The notes: generated by a model not told the origin, from the letters alone. Positions 1-13,313 are shown, counted from the stretch's first letter. The stretch: DNA of 64,000 nucleotides from Branchiostoma belcheri (GCF_001625305.1 NW_017804032.1:1916941-1980940); one strand, 5' to 3'. Numbers and translations are program-made.

Positions 1-1282
1 CATGGCCATAGCGACAAGATTCCCAGAGTCCCTTGCGCGCGAAGTTATTGCTGCAAAGCATGGCGGGAGTATAATGTAGTTTTTTCTTTGCAAAAAAGCA
101 GACGAGATTTCAATATAGCTACCCGCTGAAGGGCCAATCATTCTACATACCGCTACTCACAAACACGAGGACAGGGTATCGACAGACATTATTGCTTCAA
201 CACTTACAACAACAGCTAGCTACAACTCACCCAACTCACTCAATGTAGGGCTACACAGATATATGAGCAAGACGACGTATGATAAAAGAAGGATTCTGAA
301 TGTTGTCATGCATACATGTTAGCAGCAAAGTTCATTCGTGACTAAATGATGTATCAGAAGAGTTGCTATAGAGGAAGAACGCTCCCATTGTCCGTGTTAT
401 ATAGCAGACTTCCATGCAGACGTCGTTATACTGTGCATATGTGGAACGTAAATTGCAACTCGGGAGTGACCATTATTTCTACAGCATGCTTCATAAACGT
501 TATTCGACAGACAGACAGACAGACAGAATGAACGTTAGAAAATGCAACTCAGTTTACCACAACACGACATACCTAAGGTTAGCACATTTATATTTTTCTT
601 TTAAATACATATTACGGCAGAGCAATTTTACATGCAAGGTATAGGCGTTACCCTTTCTTCCTGACTCAAGCATGTTTCAAACATCCCCTTTCCTGGCCCC
701 ATATAATGAACCATTTACAGTTACGAGTTAGTCGTCTACGCGAGCACCGTTAATTTGCCGATCTACTGTCTGGCACCAACCCTACGTCAAGGAAGAAAGA
801 ATAAGACGCTAGACTGTCACCGGATAGGATTTGCCGATTTTTTATGTGGCCGCCATCTTAGTTTCCATCTCACTCCAAAGTTGTCATATTTACCATTGCC
901 ATTTCTACAAACCATCTTTTCATACGAGCACATTTTAGGATTATACTTCTAATGAATTATATAGAGCACCACTATCATTCCTTATGTAAGGATATGATGT
1001 ATTTAGCTACCTGCTAAGATAGGATGTTTCTGTTCTAATTCGGTTTGTTGCATGAGAAAATCATGTACCGTCTACTTTGTGCTTGTACATTTAACCTGGA
1101 TTGTCTTAGGTCCCATTCTTGCTCTTCTCCACTGTAAGCTATTCACCGACTATTCCCATCTCTGTATGTTCTAGCTTCTACAAGGAAACCAAGATGGCCG
1201 ACATCACATTCGCGCACACGCAAGGAACCCTGGGATAGCTGGTTCGGAGGCCACGGTATATCCCTATGCTTTGTCGCTTTCT
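1..1282. other. Intergenic / 3' flank of the calmodulin-like gene
   Basis: I see no supported coding region here. A short ACAG microsatellite lies at 506-527. At about 1188-1200 there is an AACCAAGATGGC box that resembles the AAGATGGCGG boxes repeated at 3911 and 4085. The 3' UTR of the minus-strand EF-hand gene should run into this interval, but I did not find a clear polyadenylation signal. Confidence 0.5.
506..527. repeat. (ACAG)n microsatellite
   Basis: Five uninterrupted ACAG units are visible. It is an ordinary simple repeat. Confidence 0.9.
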
Positions 1283-4280
1283 TTAAGCCTTGGGACGGAG
1301 GATGTTGATGAATTCCTCGTAGTTGACCCGGCCATCGCCGTCTTTGTCGGCAGCCTGGATCATCTCATCGATTTCAGCATCAGTCATCCGCTGTCCCATG
1401 CTGGCCATGGCTGCTTTCAGTTCCTGGGGATCAATGTAGCCATTGCCATCCTGTGGAAAAGGAACAAACCATACTTAGAACTGGATGCCATAATCAGATG
1501 TATATTAACTACAGTTTCATCTCATCTGATGGTGGCCACTGTTAAAGATATATCTGGGAGTTTTAACCAATAGTGGCAGAGGTGTAAAATTGCTCCATGC
1601 TGTTCCATTGGTGGGGCCTAGCCACAAATACTGCATACTGAGCCTTTCGACGATGGCCCTTGCACACTTGATAACATTGGGACTAGCTATATATAGTGTG
1701 CAATGGGTGTGGCATCCAGGCTACACTAATAACTATTAGTACTCAATCCATAAAGATCACAGTCTCGTTTATTAATTAATCTTAGCTTTGCATACAAGAA
1801 AATAATTCAGAAGGAGGGATGCGGAGACTATCCAGAACTGACCCTATAACCTTAACCCATTCAGGCATAGAAACTAGATAGGCACATGCAGTTCTGGATA
1901 AAGTACCTCCCTCCGACGTCTGTCCGTATTTTGTATGCACACTAGTACTGTCAAAGTAAGGGCCGTGTAAGGGCGATCGATCTGGCATGGTACAGAAGGG
2001 AACAAGTCAAGAATTCTACCCACACACTCTTTCAAAAGTTCTGAAGGCTTCATTTGTTTGATGGCGGCACGAACATAAAGTTCGATCCAGTGAGGGCGCC
2101 GTCATACCGTCTGTTGTTCTTTATTTAAGTTTCAATGGGAAAAATGATTAAACGGCCAATTGATAAGGAACAAGTCACGAATTCTACCCATGCACACTAA
2201 CGAAAGTTCTGAAGGCTTCATGAGGCGTCTACTAGCCATAACTTTTTATGGAGACCTTGCAAAGGCCAGCTTCCAGTATTTAGTATCCGCAATATATGGA
2301 ACTGAAGTGAAGAAGTCAAGAAGAGTTGTACCCACCCTGTCGAAGGTTCTGAAGACTTTAGCGTCTACTATCCATAACTTTTTATGTAGGCCTGGCAAAG
2401 TATCCACAAGTCAAGAAGAGTTGTACCCACCCTATAGAAGGTTCTGAAGCCTTCACGAAGTGTCTACTACCCCTAAGGTCTTAGAAAGGCCTGACAAAGG
2501 CCAGTTTACACACTGTCATGGCTGCTCAAAGGTAAAGACCAGTTGTACCCACCCTATCGAAGGTTCTGAAGGCTTCACGAAGCGTCTCCTCGGCCGGCTG
2601 GTTGGACATGACCTGGTACACCATCCCCAGGAACTCGTCGAAGTTCAGAGTGCCACTGTCATCCTTATCAGCCGCCTTGATCATGGCCTGGTGGGAGGGA
2701 ACGGAGACGTACGGATTAGTATTTATATTGAGGATGTGGGGACACAGTTCAGGTAACCTGTGAAGGACACCGGATCTCTGGCTGTCGCCTGGAATTCAGA
2801 AAGAAGCATGACTGTGATACCACTGGTACGGGTAGACATTGTACATCATGGCCTGGTGGGACGCAACGGAGACGTACGGATTAGCATTTGTGGGAGGAGG
2901 TGGGAGACACAGTTCAGGTAACCTGTGAATGGCACCGGGTCTCTGGCGGTCGCGTGGAATTCAGAAAGAAGTATGTGTGGTACAGGTAGACATTGTACAC
3001 CAATAGCAACACGTCATGAAGAAAAACTAAATCTTATGTTCAGAATAAAACTTATAAGATATAACTTAATTTCCCGTTCAAGAATTTAAAATTATTTAAA
3101 AACTTTAAAATTTAATGGATATTCATGCTCCCAAAGTTGTAACTTCTAATGATATACCAAAAAGAAAACTGTTACAGTATTTTTCCCGAGAAAAAACAAC
3201 GTCTTATTAACCCATTTTCAGCACTATTATAAACTTTTTGCCGTTCCAAAACAACCATTGGGATCATCCATAAGGACAAGTTGTCAAATTCATATTCACG
3301 TCACCCAAATGGATCTATATCAACTTATTAGAAAAATGAGGGGTTTATATTAAACGATGAAGAATCTCGACCTCGGGCATTAATCAATAAAAACTGTCGT
3401 TACTTCAGATCCCTTCATCCACAGTTGCTGTACTTCCTACAGCAGATCAATAAGATTAAACCTGTGATGTTTTATACAATAAAATTTCATCATTTTTACA
3501 GCTCAGGTCGGGAACTTTACAATAGAGGTTACCCTAGCAGAGATAGATCGATGTTGATGGTATGTCAACGTCTTATCTGCTAGCAATTATTTGTAAGTCG
3601 ATGTTGCATATCGGGTATCATGTAGGCGCGCAGTATAGTGCGTGCATGACAAGAAGTTTCAGGGATATAAAGTATCAAAATCATAAAAAGCAGTATTCAA
3701 CCTGTCCTGTGGTGCATACTTTATACATGGTGTGTTGAGTTTAGGTAAATGCATCTGATCGGTTGAAGATAGCTTTTATGACATGAATTCATCCATATTT
3801 TATGCGTGTGTGGAAGTTGCGACGCATATTTGAATTTTATGTATCAGAACATTCACGCAACATCGGACACATCCACATTTATAGGTATGGCTCTTCCAGG
3901 TTAACCAACCAAGATGGCGGTCGTGACGTCAGCGCGAACACCGCATGCATACGTACGCGAACACCGCATGCATACGCACCCGAACCATTTCTTCCATATT
4001 CTTTATAGAATTTTGATGTTTAAGAACAGTCACACGGCATTACACACATCCACATTTGGTATGGCTCTTCTAGGTTAACCAACCAAGATGGCGGCCGTGA
4101 CGTCAGCGCGAACACCGCAGGCATACGTACCCGAACCATTTCCTTTGTCGGGGCCTGGCCGAGCTGCTTGAGTGCCGTTTCCAACTCCTCCGCGTTGATC
4201 ACGCCGTCCTTGTTCTTATCGAAAGCCTCGAAAACCGCCTTGTACTGCTTCAGCTGATCCTGGGAGAATCGTCCAGCCAT
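1283..4280 (-). CDS. Calmodulin-like protein with four EF-hands, three coding exons
   Basis: Exons on the minus strand: exon 1 4280-4131 (ATG, 50 codons), exon 2 2687-2553 (45 codons), exon 3 1450-1283 (55 codons plus TAA). All junctions are phase 0. Donors read GTACGT and GTGGGT; acceptors read CCACCAG and TTTCCACAG. The spliced product is 150 residues, the length of calmodulin. All four loops are canonical: EF1 D21/N23/D25/E32, EF2 D57/D59/S61/E68, EF3 D94/D96/N98/E105 (split by intron 2), EF4 D130/D132/D134/E141. All four sites should therefore bind calcium, and the protein is probably a cytosolic calcium sensor. The start (MAGRFSQDQL) aligns with the calmodulin N-terminus. The sequence diverges clearly from calmodulin itself (for example LKQLGQAPTKE), so I call it calmodulin-like. 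A TTTCTAG acceptor 14 bases upstream of the ATG suggests a separate 5' UTR exon. Both introns carry copies of the exon edges. Confidence 0.9.
2010..2580 (-). repeat. Degenerate tandem copies of the exon 2 donor edge
   Basis: Blocks at about 2011-2060, 2163-2240, 2310-2370 and 2400-2470 resemble the end of exon 2 and its donor (about 2530-2595). On the minus strand they share GAAGCCTTCAGAACCTTCG followed by GTGGGTACAACTC or a decayed form. The two copies nearest the real exon keep the GTGGGT donor. They lack an open frame long enough to be working alternative exons. Confidence 0.75.
2681..3002 (-). repeat. Two tandem copies (period 165) including the exon 2 acceptor edge
   Basis: The blocks at 2681-2845 and 2846-3002 share TCATGGCCTGGTGGGA, then ACGGAGACGTACGGATTAG, CACAGTTCAGGTAACCTGTG and GGAATTCAGAAAGAAG. 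The first block contains the real acceptor and first codons of exon 2. The second is a copy upstream in the gene's sense, and it keeps the CCACCAG acceptor and GCCATGAT. Confidence 0.85.
3845..4141. repeat. Tandem duplication of the exon 1 donor edge with CRE and AAGATGGCGG boxes
   Basis: The copies are about 3845-3992 and 4022-4141. Both contain CACATCCACATTT, GTATGGCTCTTC, GGTTAACCAACC, AAGATGGCGG (3911, 4085) and a perfect TGACGTCA (3924-3931, 4098-4105), and both end in the sequence antisense to the exon 1 donor. The outer copy also has an internal 24-bp doubling at about 3934-3981. The outer copy therefore holds a decoy donor (GTGCGT). Confidence 0.85.
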
Positions 4281-5112
4281 CTTGATTTATTTCTAGAAAA
4301 ACGGGAGAAAACGTATCACTTGTTTGCTAAAATTACTAGAATTCAAACCATAAACATTTCTTTACTATCACAATGCAAGACAAACGTTTGATAAACAGCA
4401 TCCCAGATTTCTTATTGAATAAAGAAAAAAAAAAACAAATAAATATAATGAGCTAGCTATAGGCTACTGTTGGTAAGATAGAGAGTTGAATGTCCCAAGC
4501 TACGACAGAATTGGAATACATTCTAGTTGAAAGTGAAGACTGACTTTAATCTATCTTTACTACTTACCTTTCCTGATGAGAGCTTTATTAGTTTTTTTAG
4601 TTGTTATAGTTCCCATGCGTTCATTAGCTTGTAACAATTTAGTAGAATTATCCAACTTGAAGATATACGTGTATTTCGCTTCAAAATAAGTTATACGTTT
4701 TGTATATCAGATATTGTCATCAAGTTTTATGTATCAATGTCCATAGTAACAGTGTTAGTAAGGTTAGTTGGTGTAACTTTAAGTGATGGATACCTGCAAT
4801 TCAAATGCCATGAGGGGGGGGGGTGAAAAGAGAACATCATTACATGGACTAACTTAACATTGAGATTAAGACCTACGTCTAACGACTTAGGAAAAAGACA
4901 ACAAACTAGTACACACTTCAATAGCTTTAAAGTTTGTAGGAATATTGTAGCAATGTTAAAATCTTGGTTGTTCAATTTAGCGTAGTACACCTTTGCTAAA
5001 CATATTTCTTTTTCATAAATATGTAAGCACCTGAAAGAGAAAGAACGCAAAACAGGAGAAAAGAGACGTGATTCAATGAGAGGAGGAAAATGAAGGCAGT
5101 CAGTTACGTCAC

Positions 5113-5180
5113 ACTTACGTCAGCTTGGTTTGTCTTCCCTGAAGCTCGGGTGCTTCGGACGACTACAGAGAGGAGACAGA
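5113..5180 (-). other. Possible 5' UTR exon of the calmodulin-like gene
   Basis: On the minus strand a GC-richer stretch ends at position 5119 with a strong GTAAGT donor (5118-5113), upstream of the gene. It could be the untranslated first exon that joins the TTTCTAG acceptor near 4295. No transcript evidence is available and the 5' limit is unknown. A GA-rich low-complexity run (about 5160-5265) flanks it. Confidence 0.25.
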
Positions 5181-6866
5181 AGAGGACAGGATAGACAGAG
5201 ACAGACAGACACACAGACAGAGAGAAGCGACAGATGTAGACAGATGAAAGGCAGAGAGAAGAAGAGTGAATACTAACAGCTCTTAACAAGAATATGAAAA
5301 AAAAAAACTACATGAAAAAAGCTACATAGGCCCGTACCTAATTTGGCACATATAAATTCAGATAGTATATTTTGTTTTGTTTTAAAATCAAGATAGACAT
5401 TGACAATGTTAAAATGCTGTATGACTCGCGTCTATTTGCTCACAAGGCAATAAACCACGAGTGTTGAAATGCCCTAAAGCCGTGTTAGATTTGTACTAAT
5501 GGAATTATGATGTCAACAATCACAGCTGGCATGAGCCGCTACCGGAGACAGACGATTTGATGAATACTGATGATTAGATTGTATATCTGCTTGAAAACTC
5601 TTTTCTATATTTGTATCTGTATAGCCAGTATAGCCACCCTTCGGTATAACACACCATCTCCACAGGCACGCGGCGCGGCGGCACATGGTTATATCACCTC
5701 TTATAGTTTGATTCAGAAATTTGTATTGTTTCTTACGTTTTGATATATCTCCATAATATAATACTAAGAAATCCATGACTACAACAGAAGTACTACTATA
5801 CGTCACGTCATATAAATTGCTCTTTTACAATTCCTCTTGAGGGCCCCATTGCCGCTAGATTTAAGGCCCCGCGATATCGAAGACCTCTAATGTGATGGTT
5901 TGAAGTGCCAAGTCCGACTGTAACTGTAACTTAATGGTGACAGAATGTGAGTGTCTTTTAGGATCTCGCCAAGACTCAATAAACTATTACCGTAGCGGCA
6001 GTGTTACCTAGCTGAAGAAAAGGACAGAGGAGGGACTATTGTCCGTGCTAAAATTCAATTCCATGAATACGATTTTGTGGGTCATATGGCTTTCACAAAA
6101 AGGGTTCGGGAAAATGACCCCTTTGGTAACTTTTCGTCGTAAATATGTACGCTCCTCAAATTGAAAATCGATTTTGAAGCGCAGAAAAAACGCCCTACAA
6201 CGTCCTGTAATCACATACTTTCCGAGTCAACTTCAACGACTGGATATGGCCCAATAGGTCTTTCATCTTAGTGTTAAGGGTACGGCATTCTTAAATTTGA
6301 TGTAGGTAGCCTAGAAGAGATAACAGTAGTGGTACTTAAGTAAAGCTCCTTTTATTATTGTAAAGAAGACACAAGGCGCTGTCAAATAAAGTTTTTTTAC
6401 CTGAAAACAGGTCCGGCCATTGACTTCATGTGATTACGAAATCAATTCCGTTCAAGATACAATCAGAAGAATGTAGTTTTCTTCGATGAAACGTTTCCCA
6501 TACGACACAAGCTCAATTTCATTGCACAAAAGGAAGTCCGGACCAAGATGATGAGATACTAGTATACAGTCTCAGACTACATCAGATTGAGGTAACTGCA
6601 GGACAAGAGCGTTAGATCTAAACTAATGACCTAATACTTCCAAGGCTAAACTGACGAAAATGTTTCTGGACACCAGGGCTTGCTGAGAAAGTACCCCAGA
6701 ACTACTCTCTCATGTACATATTCCGGGAGCTTCGGATGACGTTCTATCTCTCTGATCAGTATCGACGTCTGTAGCCGGAAAGCCCCGGCTCAGAGGAACG
6801 TTAGAACCGGTCAAACGTACGTGACCTTCCGCAAGCGTCCCCCAGACGGATCTCACCTAATCCGGC

Positions 6867-6920
6867 GTGCAATCCCGCAGGTTCCACTTCATTCCGCGGT
6901 AAGCCGCGCAGGGATTGCAC
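6867..6920. other. Inverted repeat (10-bp arms)
   Basis: GTGCAATCCC (6867-6876) and its perfect complement GGGATTGCAC (6911-6920) flank a 34-base spacer that contains CCGCGG. The function is unknown. Confidence 0.7.
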
Positions 6921-9900
6921 CTGTCTGTACCCCTGAGAGAGGGTTGACTTGCAGATGTATCTTCCTAAATGTCGCAAAGAATCTACCTAACTCTCAGGGT
7001 CAGGACCCTAGCACACTTCTTTACTTCACACCAGCGCATTCGTGACCTACAGGTCGCATCTCGCTACCGGTATTCTTGTGAAAATACTGAAATGATAGCG
7101 GAGAAGATCACCACTCACGCAAACTTTGAGATGATCAGACGCATACATATATAGATCTTTGCCACTTAGCATGTTGATCCTCTCTATTCCAAATATTCCA
7201 TACAAATCTTTATCCCAGACATAACTTCTAAACTCCTGTATCAAACTTTTCACAAACCAAGCCCATATGCATGCTGCATATGCACGGAAAGCGCAACTCG
7301 GCAAAAAATCGATGTTTTCCTGCGTTAGCAACTCATACTTCCTATCTATTTTTTTTCTTAAGTATAGTTTATGATAAAGGTCACATAAACATAATATGAT
7401 TATGACAGATTATTAATTAATCAAATAAATAGTCTCTTTTATTACTATGGGAAAATGAACTTCCAAACACCTTTGAATATGCAGAACATCTTGATCACAA
7501 ATGCAGCTTCGAAATTTACGAATCATTGTTTTTGAGAGCTTCAGCAAATCTCAAATGATACGTTTCCTTTGGATGGAGAATTGCTCACCGAGGTGGAAGT
7601 AAAGAATATTGCACGAGTATAAGACGTACAGTCACACCCATGGCAGATGATGGACATGAATAGTACATGTCTGAGTGGACTAATTTTGCACACTTCAGCG
7701 CTATCTACTTTCCCATAAGCCTGCATGGGGTGGACATAAATCTACATGAACTCCGTGCACAACTTTCAAATTGAATATACGCAGTACACTTTGGCCACAA
7801 GCTGCTTACAGGCGCTGAATAGAAACTGCTTAATCCTAACAGTGAGTACGTCGCCGGTATGAATAGTAGGCCACAATGGTTAACCTGGGTCCTTTCAAAT
7901 GCTTCTGCCAGAAGCGCTGGTTGCGTAGACAGGGGTCAAACGTACCCAATCGCTCACTGAATGACGTGCTGAAAGGAAGATTTTTCAGGCATTCTTGTGG
8001 ACCAATACTGCCCCTGCTGAGTACTATGGTCCATGCATCACCCAGGACGTCCATTCAGTGGCAGCGATAGCCTTGTGGCCATACTGGCCGGTCAGAACCG
8101 CTGACAGCTTCATATGAGGGGCTTTCGGGCAATGCCACTTTACACCATTTTCCTCACTAGAGTATGATCACATAGCTTTGATAGGGGACTTCTTTTCGCA
8201 TGAAACATAAAAGCTGGACGTATTTGAGGGCTGGCACACCACTGAAATTCTTAAGAACCTAGCAAATGAGCACCCAAACTTCTTTCCCTTTTTCATTTGC
8301 TCTTGGAACGTACGTTCTGCAATATTTTCTGGAGCTAGATGGTTGGTTCGTCAAACTTGAACGATATTAAACCGATTATAAGTAATTGCAGATAGAAGGA
8401 AAATAAGAGAGGCTGATAACATTTTGATACACTTTATTTTCTCTATCATTTTTGATTGAACCTTTTCATCATGTTTAAGATATTATAATGTGTCTTTGCT
8501 GATTGTCTATTGTAACCGCTACACTGATTATAAAGTACATCTAGCCTGTTTTGCTCTAAGTTTTAGCTCTAATAGAGCTAGAAGCACATTAAGGGATTCG
8601 TTTAATGTTTCAATCAGAGAGCAAAGCTATCGATTAAGAACTAAAGTTTATACGGGTAAAGAGCTGATCGGTTTCCGTATATATCCTCAGGGCAAACTAC
8701 GGGTCAGGTAACGGCAGTTTTACGTACATGCGAGTCACGTCTAGGTCTGATGGTTATCGCACTCTGTTGGAGCTTCATTCAAACTCACATTGAAAAGAGA
8801 TTTGGGGAAAATTTGAAATACAACACGAAATACGAGTTGGCCAATATGGATGACTTGTCGATAATGACTTGTCTACTTCGTGTTTTATTCTCCCCTTTCC
8901 GTGCCCCGGGCCTTGAACCCATCGCTGGGTTTATATTTGACCATTATCAGCAAATACAAGTCAAAGAGCACTGCTCCATCCAGTCCAGAAGTAAATTGAG
9001 GTGCTCTTAAAATAGATCCCTGAAAAGGTTCTCTCGTACCGAAGAAGATAACAAAAATCAATAATTGGCCCTTTCTGGGGCTTACAGGAGTTCCTGCCTG
9101 CTACACCAATGAGATTATACCAACGGAAGCTAAGAATGTTACGGCTGTCTTTGTAAAACAATCCAAACATACACGTTCTAGTAATAAACTTTGGGTATCT
9201 TTCAATGCGGCGAAACGAAATTTTCCGCTACTCCAAGTTTATTTGCCATTTGCTGCTGGAAATTGATATTGATTTCCCATAATCCCACGTTCCGGACAGC
9301 TGTGGTTATCAGCCCTGTATTTCGTTCACGTATCGACCGTTTTCAGACTTGGGTCACACTGGGCACGGTGTTAGCTTTAAACAAATTCCATCTTAACTTG
9401 CTCTCAGTTTTCCTATTGAGCTTCTTTTGCACTGAATCTTAGCAAAACCAAGAAACAAGAGTGTGCCATGTAGTTTCATAATTTTCAAGCAACAAAAAAG
9501 CTTTTAGAAGAAAGGGAATTTTGATTTTATCGATTTTCGGCTTGGCACCTCATCGATCTGTTACGTTATTAAACGCTTTTGCGCAGGTTGGAAATTCCCG
9601 TAATCTAACCTTTTACATTAATCAGTGGGTCATCATTATTTGATGATCCCAGAGTTACCAGGTGTGAACGTATTTGTCTCAGACATCAGATATTGCCAAC
9701 AAACTAAAGCAAGGCAATCTATTACTTACATGTAACATCCGAACATTTCATTTAGATTCGTAGAGTTACACAAGAGCTGGCATATTTTTCTATAACATTT
9801 ATGCTACTCTGTCATTTTTCATGCCTGCGTTTATGAAGAGAACTTAGCTTATGTTTTGATTGTTGATTCTTGGCTGGTTTTAGCTGGTTCTTGACTGGTT

Positions 9901-11982
9901 CTAGCTAGTTAGGCCCGTCATGCCACGCCCTGATTTCCTAGGGGTCTCCTGAATAAGTAACGACTGTGCGCTGATGTGCCCAGGGCGTGAAATTAGATTG
10001 TTTCTACTGTTGAATCTTTTAGCTGGGGATAAATCGTTGTATTGGCGTCCCGTTCGAAGTCGAGGGATAGTTTATATCATGAAGTAGAATAATCCACGAT
10101 GGGCGATGAAACTTGGCGATTTCAAAATCTGAACCTTGATGCTTTTCTGAAGGAACGACGAGTGTTATGTCAAATTGGTTGGCTAACTACATAGTGCACG
10201 ACTGGCTTGCTGTTGAATATGTAATTCAAAGACATGCGTCTGTAATTCTTTATCTAAGTACACGTGACGGGGGGACGATATCGACTTCCAACGAACTTTG
10301 ACCCATTGATGACGTCACACGTGAACAAAACTACATGGGCAAAGCAATGCGTTGGGTCAGAAAGCTGAGGAAGATCAAGTTTTGGAAATTCCTAGAGAAC
10401 AATTTAAAGTTTCTCATGTACGCAGTAAGATTATCTATTGAAATGTGAATTCCTTGTTATGTATTCACAGCGTATATAATAACAGGTGAAAGAACGGAAC
10501 GTTGAAAGACACGTCTTGGGTAATCACCATGCACATATGGACGCATCTCCTCTGTCATATACGGCATATTCCTGTCACACTTGAAAGTGTCTCAAGTACA
10601 TAACTTCATTCATCATTCATGTTCAATAACGCCGCGCGCCCATGTCGCGTAACTTTGATGTGACTTCGTGTATCGTAAAAGCGGCTCAGCGTGGCCGCGC
10701 ATGTCCTTCTGGTACCCTTGTAGGAGCATCAGCGCCCCTCGCCATGAGCCGTGCGCTGTCGGGATAAATCCCGTCAAACTCCGGGTGATCTTTGCGCCTG
10801 TCTGCGGTGTTGTAACATAAACATGCCAGGTGAGAAGCTGAATTAACGTGGGGGTCACAACGTGAGGTGCTCCTCTGACAATGCCTGTAGCATTGATGAA
10901 TAGTAGGGGAGCTCGGATATGGCGCAGGGCACGCGAACTGTTAATGATGACAAGGCGGAAATTGCTACCTGAATTTACCCTCAGAGACTCATTGTTACAG
11001 AACTGACGGATACAAAATATGTCTTAAGATGTAGCTGGATCCTGAGTTTCTCAGGAAAGATAGGAGGAACATACAGATCAAGTATAATTTCCTACACAAT
11101 TTTATTGGGCTATAGTCATAATTGAATTGCTCGAGGAATGTTGATTTATGATCATATATCCAATCATTATAATTTACACACAAATGAGTATGTGAAAACG
11201 CATCTCGCTTTTTATGGTCTTTCAGTACCTAGGTACGGTTAATGCCATCAACGAAATGTCCTTTGAAATGAACAAACAATGAAGTCTATTAATCATTTAT
11301 ACCGTTCCCCTTACAGAGCGATGACTGCCTTTAGGTTATTGCTTCTCCATAATAAGATTTTGATAATGTGCAATAAATCATCGGTAGGGAATTTGCACCG
11401 TAGATTGTGTGTACCAAGAGGGCTTCTTCAGAACATCAACGGAGAACAATATGGTTGTTATTTATTCTTCATTATCTCTGCGTATACCGTAAGCAATTAG
11501 AATCCCTTCAAGTTAGCGATGTAATATCACGATGTCCATGCCTAAAGCTAATCAGATATAACCCGTCATAGACAGTTAGGGTGGTATTCAGATAAAAGAT
11601 GTACTCTATCAAACAGCCTCGGGACAAATGCGGCCTTCAGATGAAGGGATCATAATATTAGCTTCGGGTTCATTTTGTTAAAGATACGCACTCTTTAAGT
11701 TATCAGGCAGTTTTAAGCCTCAAAGTCTGGGTTGATAACCGGTCATCATACGGCTCTCGGTAGCTTTTATGTTTTATAAAGTTGTCTTACGTTAGGCACA
11801 GTTATACAAGTTAGTTCTTGTAGCCCAATACGCCAAATTGAATGTTACTGTCGTTGGTTGAAACGACGTGTGATCTGGCTATGCTCTGCAAAACGTTGAA
11901 GAGCACAAGACAGTTCCCGATAACGCATGTCCTGGATGTATAATGATAATAGTCAAATTATGATGAATCATGGAAGCAAACG

Positions 11983-12018
<36 letters not shown>
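11983..12018. repeat. (AATC)n microsatellite
   Basis: About nine perfect AATC units. Confidence 0.95.
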
Positions 12019-12020
<2 letters not shown>

Positions 12021-12863
12021 TCATCAGTTACTGGACTCTATGGGAAAAGATAAAGCCGTGAATACAAGGTCCGCTGAGTTTACAGAAATGACGTAAGACT
12101 ATTTTAACATTTAACATATTTTACCAATAGCCTTTCGCAATAATCAAGGTCGAGACCATGAATCCAGGAAGCTCCAATGATAAATGTCAATTGTGACGGA
12201 TTTTATTACGTAAAGACAAGCGAAATGTCAGAGTAGCTTGATGAATACTTAAATGAGATCGATCGGCTAACGTCACCGTTGAGGTAAAACGTTAGCTGAC
12301 AATTATATTTGTAATATCATCGTCATCAAAAAATGTCATATCGCAGTTGTCCTCGACCTTCTGTCTGCGTGAAATATTATTTGCTCCCTCAGCAGCAAAT
12401 AAAATGTCAAATATCATTTGAATGTGATTAAGAATTTATGATATTCCCTAAACTAGGCTTACAATTCTAAAGTATCCCTAGTACCAAAATGTTGCTCTCC
12501 GAGGCCACCGTCTTCGTTCGTGATACTTTACTGAATACTGTGGTAAAGGGATTCGCTTATTGGTGGGTAACCAGTACAATTAGTAATGAAAATCGAAGGG
12601 AATATTTTCAGACCACACCCATTGTGTAGAGCACACCTGCTCCCTCTTATCCAATCCCAAGAGAACGATTGATTTTTGTGGGCAATTCGCCTGCTCAGAA
12701 CTCATTTGGCTATCCGCAGTGGGCCACCAGCGCGGCAATGTCTGCCCATTTTGCACGCAAAAAAACCCAATCAGTTATTAAAACAACAATAAATTTTACA
12801 CTTTCATGCAATTACAGAAAACACAAATCATTGAACACCAAACATATTACCGATATACTATAA

Positions 12864-13313
12864 GGCCACACCAAGTAAATTTTATGGATGACGTCCTTTG
12901 GAGACCCTAAATCTAATGCGAGAGGGCAAAAAAAAAACAAGAAGGGCCCTAAAAAACAAGATGCCTAGATTAGAAATATACTAAGAGACAACAAATGTTA
13001 GGACACAGAATGAGGTGACACAGTGTAACAAGCAAAAAGTCTTATTCATCATCAAAACAGCAATAAATCAGGTGGAACAGCAGTTATCGTCCTGTCCTGT
13101 TTCTTTCATCACATTTTTGCAGGCCTGCAGAAACAAAGCATGTGCTCTTTACCCATTTTGCCTTACGGGGTTCACGTCAATCTAACGATTTGCGGCACTG
13201 TCGTGACTCTTTGGTCATAGTTACAGGAAGCGGAATTTCTTGTTTTTTTTCTAGGAACAGGCCAAAATCAATGCGCGCGCGGACGTCATCCATAAAATTT
13301 ACTTGGTGTGGCC
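12864..13313 (+). mobile_element. Harbinger-like MITE, GGCCACACC subfamily (copy A)
   Basis: This is a 450-bp non-autonomous element. Its terminal inverted repeats start GGCCACACCAAGTAAATTTT and continue into ATGGATGACGTCC. It is flanked on both sides by TAA (12861-12863 and 13314-13316), a TWA target duplication as in PIF/Harbinger elements. The subterminal features are TCTAATGCGAG on the left and ATGCGCGCGCGG on the right. It has no transposase frame. Strand is assigned arbitrarily, with the TCTAATGCGAG end on the left. Confidence 0.9.

Larger units (their letters stand above)
5300..12860. other. Gene-free intergenic stretch
   Basis: The short open frames show no codon structure, splice signals or recognisable family. 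The interval holds an imperfect hairpin at 6867-6920, an AATC microsatellite at 11983-12018 and otherwise unremarkable AT-rich DNA. Confidence 0.5.
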
